Source: Bacteroidota bacterium (GTDB lineage: Bacteria > Bacteroidota > Bacteroidia > Chitinophagales > Chitinophagaceae). Taken from it: DNA of 32,622 nucleotides. Position numbers and translations under genes: made by a program. The notes beneath the pieces are model-generated. The model did no database searches, was not told where the DNA came from, and worked only from the letters and a program-made list of their open reading frames with translations. The first letter of the stretch is position 1, and each line of letters starts with the position of its first letter. Location of the stretch: the NCBI GenBank assembly GCA_026391195.1, contig JAPLEI010000089.1, positions 1 through 32,622 on the forward strand. Direction: 5' to 3'. Below are positions 25,768 through 31,870 of the stretch, piece by piece.

Positions 25768-26004
25768 ATGAGTGGACATATCATAAATATTGATTCGGAA
25801 ATTTTAGGAGGAACTCCTGTTTTCAGTGGCACACGGGTGCCAATAAAAAATCTTTTTGATTATCTAGAAACTGGAGAGTCAATAGATTATTTTCTAGATG
25901 ACTTCCAATCTGTTAATCGCGAGCAAGTGATTAAACTGCTTGAAATGTCTCAACGCCTTATTGAAACTTCATCAAATATATTGTATGAAAATATTGCTGG
26001 ATGA
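25768..26004 (+). CDS. DUF433 antitoxin
   Basis: A 78-residue DUF433 protein with the family core GGTPVFSGTRVPIKNLFDYLETGESIDYFLDDF followed by a helix NREQVIKLLEM. DUF433 proteins are small winged-helix-like proteins that pair with PIN-like DUF5615 proteins in predicted type II toxin-antitoxin modules, where they neutralise the toxin and probably repress their own promoter. The gene overlaps the next one by 20 bases (25985-26004), supporting coupled translation with antitoxin first. Confidence 0.9.
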   Translation: MSGHIINIDSEILGGTPVFSGTRVPIKNLFDYLETGESIDYFLDDFQSVNREQVIKLLEMSQRLIETSSNILYENIAG

Positions 26005-26308
26005 ATGTGTAACTAAACACCTTAAACCTCATCTTGCTGGGCATGAAGTAGCAACAGTAAGAGAAATGGGCTGGAGCGGTGTAAAAAACGGTAATTTAAT
26101 GAAGTTATGCGTTGAGAATGGCTTTGAAATTCTGCTAACAATTGATAAAAACATACGGCATCAACAAAGTATTGATAGATACTCTATAATTATAGTTATA
26201 TTAAATTGCTATTCAAGTAAGGTTGAAGAATTAATTGAATTCCTTCCTGAATTTGAAGCACAACTCCCTGTATTTCAAAAACAGAATGCTTATGAAATAA
26301 GCCGTTAA
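25985..26308 (+). CDS. DUF5615 PIN-like toxin
   Basis: A 107-residue DUF5615 protein. The start MKILLDECVTKHLKPHL holds the first acidic residue of the PIN-like site. LLTIDKNIRHQQ near residue 60 holds the second conserved Asp, and the family's VREMGWSGVKNG loop is present. It is predicted to be an RNase-like toxin controlled by the overlapping DUF433 gene. The ATG at 25985 is chosen over an upstream start because it gives the exact family N-terminus. Confidence 0.88.
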   Translation: MKILLDECVTKHLKPHLAGHEVATVREMGWSGVKNGNLMKLCVENGFEILLTIDKNIRHQQSIDRYSIIIVILNCYSSKVEELIEFLPEFEAQLPVFQKQNAYEISR

Positions 26309-26555
26309 GTATATGATTCTATAGGGATATATCAATCCAAACAAGAAGTACTTAACTATTCGTCTATACTTTTTATTGTAGCTATTATTTTAAGGAGCTA
26401 ACATAGAATATACTGAAGAATATTTGATTAAACTATTTTGTTAACTGATGGAAATAATTGTAAATCTCATCTGCTTCATGCATATTGCAAATTTTCAATT
26501 CTAAGTATACAAAACGATTTTTTAATAATATTTTTTACCAACATCTTAATGTTAC

Positions 26556-28052
26556 ATGAAAAATATCATTCCAATCTCCCTCCTGATTCCGATTCTTTTA
26601 AGCGGACTTTTTTCCGAAGCACAGGTAAACATTCCAGAAGGCCGAAGCAAAATGTTGGCGCGGGCTGCTGCCCTTGATTTAAAAACACCCTACCAACCTC
26701 CACCCGGTGATGCATTATCGCATAATACCTCTGGCTATGCCAAAATTATGTGTTCGGCAGTTTTTATTACCGGGCTAACCCCTGAGTTTGCAGCTGAGCA
26801 TGTGGGTTATTTTACTGCACCCTATTCGGAGAGAGCAAAGGTTAGTAAGCCGTTTATCGACTATCAAACAAAGTCGGTTTCCATCACTTTGCCCAATGGG
26901 GTTACCCGAACTGCCATCTATACCGGCGACCTGGGTTGTGTTTGTTTACCGGAAGGTAAAAACTCCTTGTATTATACACCCACCAATATTGCTCGCAACC
27001 TACCAGATGCTGCTACAACCCCCTGGCCAATGGGAGATGTTTTGCCAACCACTGAAATGCCAGTCAGCATTAATATGAAAAAAGTTACAGAAGCCTTAGA
27101 TTCTGCTTTTTCCCCTGAGGATGCTTTTACTGCCGCTTTTGTGGTAACCTACAAAGGCAGGATTATTGGCGAGCGATACGGGAACGGAATCACCAAAAAT
27201 ACCCCATTAGAAAGTTGGTCGATGGGTAAAAGTCTTTCCGCTACCATAATGGGAATACTTATCCACCAAGGTGTATATAAATTAGATCAACCAGCCCCCA
27301 TACCTAAATGGCAAGGCAAAGGTGACGGGCGTGCCAAGATCCGAATCATGGACATCATGCATATGTCGAGCGGACTGTATTGCAGGGCTCCGCAAGACCC
27401 GGATTTCAACCCCTCGGTTGGATACCCCGACCATTTATATTTATATACGGGTGCAATCAATTCATTTGAGTATGCGGCTAATCTACCTCAACAATGGCTG
27501 CCCAATCAGGTAGGTCGTTATCGGAATTCCGATCCTGTACTTACCAATTATCTCAATCGATTGGGGATAGAAAAAACAGGTAAAGATTATCACAGCTTTC
27601 CCCAAAAAGAATTGTTCGATAAAATTGGCATCCGCACCATGGTGATGGAAGCCGATCCCTATGGTAATTTTTTAACCCAGGGCTATGAGTTTGCCTCCGC
27701 CCGCGACTGGGCCAGATTGGGCAATCTTTATTTACAGGAGGGTGTTTGGAATGGAGAACAAATTTTGCCCGAAGGATTTACCCAATTTGTAAGCACCCTT
27801 GCCGAGCCCTGGGTAGCAGATGGACGACCTATCTATGGAGGCTTGTTTTGGATTAATGGAGATGGTCGCCTACCCATCCCTACAAACGCGTATATGATGC
27901 TCGGTGCGGGTGGACAATCCGTAACCATCATCCCTTCCCATGATTTAGTAATTGTTCGCCTTGGCCATTTTAAAGGACAAAAAGCAGGCGATAAGGCTTT
28001 GAATAAAGCGTATGGTTTATTGATGGAGGCGATACCAGCAAATGTGAGATGA
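26556..28052 (+). CDS. Exported serine hydrolase, beta-lactamase/6-aminohexanoate-dimer-hydrolase-like
   Basis: A 498-residue exported protein. A signal peptide (to about EAQ23) and an N-terminal extension of about 150 residues precede a class C beta-lactamase-fold domain. The catalytic SxxK is SMGK (222-225), the YxN motif is YRN (322-324), and the third motif position is GAGGQ near 450. The layout (CSAVFITG early, WSMGKSLSA, RYRNSDPVLTNYL) resembles 6-aminohexanoate-dimer hydrolase and related esterases rather than true beta-lactamases. The substrate is unknown. The last 52 coding bases lie inside a 233-bp tandem duplication, so a second copy of the C-terminal sequence follows downstream. 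Confidence 0.87.
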   Translation: MKNIIPISLLIPILLSGLFSEAQVNIPEGRSKMLARAAALDLKTPYQPPPGDALSHNTSGYAKIMCSAVFITGLTPEFAAEHVGYFTAPYSERAKVSKPFIDYQTKSVSITLPNGVTRTAIYTGDLGCVCLPEGKNSLYYTPTNIARNLPDAATTPWPMGDVLPTTEMPVSINMKKVTEALDSAFSPEDAFTAAFVVTYKGRIIGERYGNGITKNTPLESWSMGKSLSATIMGILIHQGVYKLDQPAPIPKWQGKGDGRAKIRIMDIMHMSSGLYCRAPQDPDFNPSVGYPDHLYLYTGAINSFEYAANLPQQWLPNQVGRYRNSDPVLTNYLNRLGIEKTGKDYHSFPQKELFDKIGIRTMVMEADPYGNFLTQGYEFASARDWARLGNLYLQEGVWNGEQILPEGFTQFVSTLAEPWVADGRPIYGGLFWINGDGRLPIPTNAYMMLGAGGQSVTIIPSHDLVIVRLGHFKGQKAGDKALNKAYGLLMEAIPANVR

Positions 28053-28154
28053 TGGGATGGATTGAGTAGATAGGGGGCTAAGTGAATTTATATCAGGACT
28101 AGACAATCTTCTCTACTTCAATATTTGTAACCAAATCACAGATACCTTGTTTCC

Positions 28155-28232
28155 ATGTATAATAATATCCCGCCGAATTATATAGATATTCCTCCGAACC
28201 GAATAGTCCCCGCTGGGAGACTATTCGGAGAA
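28155..28232. repeat. Interspersed ~78-bp hairpin repeat, copy B
   Basis: It runs from ATGTATAATAATATCCCG to the hairpin ACCGAATAGTCCC-CGCT-GGGAGACTATTCGG. The stem is 9 bp plus 3 bp with a two-base bulge. It is nearly identical to copy C and close to copy A 7 kb away. Confidence 0.8.
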
Positions 28233-28387
28233 GGAATAAAGCGTATACTTTATTGATGGAAGCGATACCAGCAAATGTGAAATGATGGGATGTATTAAGT
28301 AGATAGGAGGCTAAGTGAATTTATGTCAGGACTAGACAATCTTCTCTAATTACATATTTGTAACCATATCACAGATACCATGTTTCC

Positions 28388-28466
28388 ATGTATAATAATA
28401 TCCCGCCGAATTATATAGATTATTCCTCCGAACCAAATAGTCCCCGCTGGGAGACTATTCGAAGAA
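28388..28466. repeat. Interspersed ~78-bp hairpin repeat, copy C
   Basis: Same element as copy B with one inserted T and two substitutions in the hairpin arms (CCAAATAGT and ATTCGAAG), which weaken the outer stem. It arose as part of the 233-bp tandem duplication. Confidence 0.8.
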
Positions 28467-28566
28467 GGAAAATCTATTAATCCCCAGAGTAGACTGAATT
28501 GGCGACTTGTGAAAAATTGCAACAGTTGAAAATTTGTAAAAGCACATCAACTTTCATTTTATTTCC

Positions 28567-28587
28567 TATATTTGTTAATATTAACAA
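28567..28587 (+). promoter_or_regulatory. Promoter and likely operator of the AbiE pair
   Basis: TATATTTG (28567-28574) matches the -7 consensus. It overlaps a perfect 16-base palindrome TTGTTAATATTAACAA (28572-28587) that ends 14 bases before the AbiEi ATG. A repressor bound there would cover the transcription start, as expected for AbiEi autoregulation. Confidence 0.65.
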
Positions 28588-28601
28588 TAATACGAAACAA
28601 A

Positions 28602-29228
28602 ATGGCTTATTTAGACTTTAGAACTGCCCTTTACAGATTTGAAGTATTCTGCACAAGGGATATAGAAAAGCTGTTCCCAAAGTTTGATTCAAGGCGATTG
28701 GTTGAATGGCAGCGGAAGGGATATATCCAGAAGCTGATTAATAAGTGGTATTTATTTACTGATATTCCCATAAATGACCGGCTCAGGTATCGGATCAGTA
28801 ACTGCCTGCATCGTCCTTCATATATTTCACTTGAATCTGCTCTTTCACACTATGGGCTGATACCGGAAGCTGTGTATTCTGTACAGAATATCACCACGAG
28901 AAAAACGATAGCTTACGAAACAATTGCCGGCACATTTAATTACAGAAATATTAAAGCGCAGCTGTTTTTTGGATATGAAGTTGACAACAATCAAACAATA
29001 CCATTGTTAATAGCTTCACCTGAAAAGGCGATCTTGGATTATTTATATCTTAATCACCAATTAAATACTATAGAAGATATAGAAGGGCTGAGGCTAAATC
29101 TTACCACCTTTAATGAAACCATTAACAAGAACAGATTAATTTCTTATGCTGCATGTTTTGAAAGTAAAACATTGAATAAGCGACTAAACCTATTGAACAA
29201 AATCAACAATAATGCTGACATTATCTGA
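28602..29228 (+). CDS. AbiEi-family antitoxin/repressor
   Basis: A 208-residue protein resembling AbiEi antitoxins of type IV toxin-antitoxin/abortive infection systems. The N-terminal winged-helix part (about 1-60) reads FEVFCTRDIEKLFPKFDSRRLVEWQRKGYIQKLINKWY. The middle has RPSYISLESALSHYGLIPE and FGYEVDNNQTIPLLIASPEKAILDYLYL, both family marks. The ATG at 28602 is used because the upstream in-frame start lies in the operator. It overlaps the toxin gene by 17 bases. Confidence 0.85.
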   Translation: MAYLDFRTALYRFEVFCTRDIEKLFPKFDSRRLVEWQRKGYIQKLINKWYLFTDIPINDRLRYRISNCLHRPSYISLESALSHYGLIPEAVYSVQNITTRKTIAYETIAGTFNYRNIKAQLFFGYEVDNNQTIPLLIASPEKAILDYLYLNHQLNTIEDIEGLRLNLTTFNETINKNRLISYAACFESKTLNKRLNLLNKINNNADII

Positions 29229-29991
29229 AATAGAAAAAAATTATCCTGAAAACCTTCGAGGGTTCAAGCGATTTATTTTAAGAGAATATCTACAGCATAA
29301 ATTATTGCAGATTCTTTTTGACAGTGAATATGCCAATGAGCTATGTTTCTTAGGGGGTACTTGTTTAAGGATTGTGCACGGGAACACTCGTTTTTCTGAA
29401 GATCTTGATTTTGATAATTTTACGATTGCTGAAGATACGTTTGTAAAAGTATCAGGCGTGTTAAAAAAGCAATTAGAGCAGGAAGGCTATGATGTTGAAA
29501 TGAAAACGGTTTTAAAAGGTGCATATCATTGCTATATCCGTTTTCCTGAAATATTATATAAGGAAGGATTGTCGAGTTATAGAGAGGAAAAGATATTAAT
29601 ACAACTGGACACAGAGCCTCAGCATTTTGATTTTGTTCCGGAAAAATATATTTTGAACCGGTTTGATGTGTTCACCCAGATCTTTATTACACCACTAAAG
29701 TTACTGCTTGCCCAAAAATTCTATGCTGTTTGCAATCGCGAAAAAAATAAGGGAAGAGATTTCTTTGATATTGCATTCTTATTGTCATTGATTGACAGGC
29801 CGGATTATAACTATCTGGAATTTAAAATGGGTGTGTGTAATGAGAAGCAACTCAAAGAAAGAATTTTCGAAAAGTGTAAAAGCGTAAACATGCAGGAAAT
29901 GGCACAGGATGTTCAGCCATTTTTATTTAATCCCAGGGATATACAAAAGGTATTGCTATTTCCGGATTTGATTAAGCAGGCTAAATTCTAA
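29212..29991 (+). CDS. AbiEii-family nucleotidyltransferase toxin
   Basis: A 259-residue DNA polymerase beta-like nucleotidyltransferase of the AbiEii/MenT family. The catalytic signature is complete: GGTCLR (48-53), and SEDLDF with Asp64 and Asp66. The C-terminal KLLLAQKFYAV and GRDFFDIAFLL near 185 match the family's conserved region. Such toxins modify tRNA 3' ends or other targets to arrest growth, and serve in phage defence with the AbiEi antitoxin encoded just upstream. Overlap by 17 bases supports coupled translation. The gene looks intact. Confidence 0.9.
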   Translation: MLTLSEIEKNYPENLRGFKRFILREYLQHKLLQILFDSEYANELCFLGGTCLRIVHGNTRFSEDLDFDNFTIAEDTFVKVSGVLKKQLEQEGYDVEMKTVLKGAYHCYIRFPEILYKEGLSSYREEKILIQLDTEPQHFDFVPEKYILNRFDVFTQIFITPLKLLLAQKFYAVCNREKNKGRDFFDIAFLLSLIDRPDYNYLEFKMGVCNEKQLKERIFEKCKSVNMQEMAQDVQPFLFNPRDIQKVLLFPDLIKQAKF

Positions 29992-30097
29992 CCAGGCTGA
30001 AAAATCCGCAAACCTGCTCTATTTCGTTATCAAGAACCACTCCTTTTCTGATGGCAATAAACGAATTGCGGCATTCTTATTTGGAAATAACGATTAA
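29990..30097 (+). pseudogene. Remnant of a Fic/DOC-domain protein
   Basis: In frame from 29990 the DNA reads NQAEKSANLLYFVIKNHSF then SDGNKRIAAFLFGNND and a stop at 30095-30097. HSFSDGNKRIAA is the Fic/DOC catalytic motif (HxFxDGNKR), and the helix before it also matches the family. Only about 35 residues of a protein that should be several hundred long remain: no start, no N-terminus, and the end is out of family after AAFLF. It begins at the AbiEii stop and is a fossil of a Fic (AMPylation/phosphorylation) toxin-like gene. Confidence 0.8.
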
Positions 30098-30133
30098 AGT
30101 GACACAATCATTTTAGTGTCTCCTACCCCAAAC

Positions 30134-30179
30134 AAAAAAGCTTCTAAAACAGTACCTGTAATAGAAACTTTTAAAAGCT
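30134..30179 (-). terminator. Minus-strand intrinsic terminator after the RNA candidate
   Basis: The arms 30139-30149 and 30169-30179 form an 11-bp stem on the minus strand. One pair is G-U only on that strand and would be C-A on the plus strand. A run of six T follows on the minus strand (A 30134-30139 on plus). This gives the direction of transcription. Confidence 0.65.
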
Positions 30180-30349
30180 GTAGGGGGAGGGATCGAACCT
30201 CCACGAGGTGGTTAGCTATAGCGCAAAGTTCAGTGGTCGACCCTGGTCGCCCGAATATCGCTACCCGAACGGCTCTACACTACGTTTGTCCCATTATCCT
30301 CACCCCCGAGACAAGAGGGCATGTCTGCCAAAAATTTCATCACCCCACA
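30179..30349 (-). ncRNA. Structured RNA candidate with tRNA-like acceptor stem and T arm
   Basis: A minus-strand stretch of 171 bases. Its ends pair as a 7-bp acceptor-like stem (TGTGGGG at 30349-30343 with CCCTACA at 30185-30179, one G-U). Next to the 3' strand is a perfect T arm: GGAGG-TTCGATC-CCTCC at 30202-30186. Inside are further hairpins, including TTGTCTC/GGGACAA, CGACC/GGTCG and CCAC-CTC-GTGG. A tRNA would be about 75-90 bases, and no D arm or anticodon arm is recognisable. It resembles the end domain of a tmRNA, but it is too short, lacks the usual 5' consensus and an ALAA tag, and the G-U pair is at position 4-69 rather than 3-70. A terminator follows directly. It is GC-rich in an AT-rich setting. 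The family is not identified. Confidence 0.55.
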
Positions 30350-30476
30350 GTATCGTCAACCATTGAACGTACTTGAATACGTTTTCATTGACTATACAAG
30401 ATTACATTATTTTATTGTTTATTTGGTAATATTTTAAACAAAATGTATAAAATATAGAAAATGTTCAATAATATTG

Positions 30477-30499
30477 TATATTTGTTAGATAATATCTAA
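30477..30499 (+). promoter_or_regulatory. Promoter and likely operator of the Lrp/AsnC gene
   Basis: TATATTTG (30477-30484) matches the -7 consensus and is directly followed by the palindrome TTAGATA-A-TATCTAA (30485-30499), 13 bases before the ATG. Autoregulation by the AsnC-type protein is the natural reading. Confidence 0.6.
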
Positions 30500-30512
30500 A
30501 TTAATAAATAAA

Positions 30513-31061
30513 ATGAGCGTCAAACTGAATCTCGACAAACTCGATCTGCAGATCATTCAGGAAATGATGGAGGATGCAGAAATATCCTATGCCGACCTGG
30601 GCAAGAAACTATTCGTTTCAGGAGGAACCATCCACGTACGAATTAAAAAACTCGAAGAACTAAAAGTAGTTAAAGGTAAAAGATTATCGGTAGACCTGAA
30701 ACTATTGGGCTACGATGTGATCGCTTTTATAGGCATCTACCTCGAAAAAAGCTCCCTATACGATTCCGTAGCCCGCGAATTGAAGAAAATTCCGCAAATC
30801 GTTCGCCTAAACTATACCACCGGCAACTACAGCATGTTTGCTGAAATCGTATGTAGAGATATCCAGCAACTCCGTTTTGTGCTGCACGACGAACTGCAAA
30901 AAATAAAGGGCATCGAACGAACCGAAACCTTTATATCCCTGGAAGAAAGTCTCGATAGGAATATTGTAGTAGCCCCCGTATCTTCATTATTTGTATTTTC
31001 AGTTAAACACGATTGCCATGCTACATCTGCAAAATATATTGCCTTTACTGAAGCAGCATAA
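30513..31061 (+). CDS. Lrp/AsnC-family transcriptional regulator
   Basis: A 182-residue regulator. The N-terminal helix-turn-helix (about 8-55: LDLQIIQEMMEDAEISYADLG, VSGGTIHVRIKKLEELKVV) is followed by the effector-binding RAM domain (about 68-145: VIAFIGIYLEK, RLNYTTGNYSMFAEIVCRD, RTETFISLEESLDR). Bacteroidota members usually end a few residues after SLEES..R. Here about 30 more residues follow, and the last 44 bases overlap the next gene, so the tail may be unselected read-through or a mark of a small deletion. It probably senses an amino acid or small metabolite and may control the downstream polysaccharide genes. It has its own promoter and palindromic operator. Confidence 0.88.
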   Translation: MSVKLNLDKLDLQIIQEMMEDAEISYADLGKKLFVSGGTIHVRIKKLEELKVVKGKRLSVDLKLLGYDVIAFIGIYLEKSSLYDSVARELKKIPQIVRLNYTTGNYSMFAEIVCRDIQQLRFVLHDELQKIKGIERTETFISLEESLDRNIVVAPVSSLFVFSVKHDCHATSAKYIAFTEAA

Positions 31062-31869
31062 AAAATTCATCATTCTTTTCACCTTCCTAATTACTATAGG
31101 AACGGCCCTGCTTTTATTCTTTATTCCACCCGAATATAAATCAGTAGCTACCCTAACCCCCCTCAATACCCAGCTGGCCGATAAGGGAACGCTGTTTAAT
31201 CCCAATATCAAAGACCTCTATTCCATTTTTGGAAATGGGGATGATATTGAGCGTATGGAGGCAGCGAATGATTGGAACTCTATTTATCTGGCAATGGTGC
31301 AGGAAATGAAATTGGATGTCTATTATAAAATCAAAGATGAGAATCTCTCTAACCGTCAACAGAAAGCAGCGGCTATTTTAAAAACCAAGTTATACGCACA
31401 ACCTACCGAAAAAAGCATGTTGCAACTGATTGCATGGTCAAAAGAGCCAGAAATGAGTGTAAAACTGGCGAATGTGTTTACAGCTAAAATAAGTGCACGC
31501 ATACAATCTGTAATACTCACCCGGTACGATAGCGCCATTAAATATATGCAGCGTTCGCATGATACCTTACAGTATAAGTATAGAAAGGCTGCCAGTGAAC
31601 TTTCTAATGCTACAACACCTGAACAGGAGATCGCCAAAATTGAAGTATCCGCACTTGCCAACTTATTGACAGATAATATTAAAATTACCGGTGAATTGCA
31701 ACAAGCCAAGGCATCGGTTCCACAAATACTTTTTGTGCTAGATAATCCCGTTGCCGATAAAACGGCCGTTCGGCCCGATAAACCTGCCGTAATAATTGGA
31801 ACTATTTTGGCAGCCCTTTTTTTTAGTATGGCCTGGGTAATTATTTACCACCGAAATAATCAGGCATAA
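31018..31869 (+). CDS. Wzz-like chain-length determinant protein
   Basis: A 283-residue protein with the Wzz/polysaccharide co-polymerase layout. A first helix at about 17-38 (KFIILFTFLITIGTALLLFF) is followed by PPEYKSVATLTPLN, a long periplasmic coiled-coil-prone region (about 60-245), and a second helix at about 256-276 after a PDKPAVIIG turn. Such proteins set the chain length of O-antigen or exopolysaccharide. The ATG at 31018 matches the family N-terminus (LLKQHKKFIILF) and overlaps the regulator gene by 44 bases. It is followed by a ligase/polymerase-like gene after one base, so the two are one unit. Confidence 0.82.
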   Translation: MLHLQNILPLLKQHKKFIILFTFLITIGTALLLFFIPPEYKSVATLTPLNTQLADKGTLFNPNIKDLYSIFGNGDDIERMEAANDWNSIYLAMVQEMKLDVYYKIKDENLSNRQQKAAAILKTKLYAQPTEKSMLQLIAWSKEPEMSVKLANVFTAKISARIQSVILTRYDSAIKYMQRSHDTLQYKYRKAASELSNATTPEQEIAKIEVSALANLLTDNIKITGELQQAKASVPQILFVLDNPVADKTAVRPDKPAVIIGTILAALFFSMAWVIIYHRNNQA

Positions 31870-31870
31870 C

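Larger units (their letters stand above)
28001..28467 (+). repeat. 233-bp tandem duplication covering the 3' end of the hydrolase gene
   Basis: Unit 1 (28001-28233) and unit 2 (28234-28467) align throughout with scattered substitutions and a one-base indel. Unit 2 repeats the gene tail: AYGLLMEAIPANVR then stop in unit 1 becomes AYTLLMEAIPANVK then stop in unit 2, without a gene before it. Each unit ends with a copy of the ~78-bp hairpin repeat. The divergence suggests an old duplication. No other gene is seen between 28053 and 28601. Confidence 0.9.

Noticed and set aside
26788..27513. Small open frames inside the serine hydrolase gene
   Set aside because: They are alternative-frame shadows of a gene with complete catalytic motifs.
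30179..30349. Ordinary tRNA gene
   Set aside because: Only the acceptor-like stem and T arm are present; the RNA is about twice as long and lacks D and anticodon arms.
30116..30376. 86-residue plus-strand open frame
   Set aside because: It lies antisense over the structured RNA candidate and its terminator; the protein is low-complexity and has no family features.
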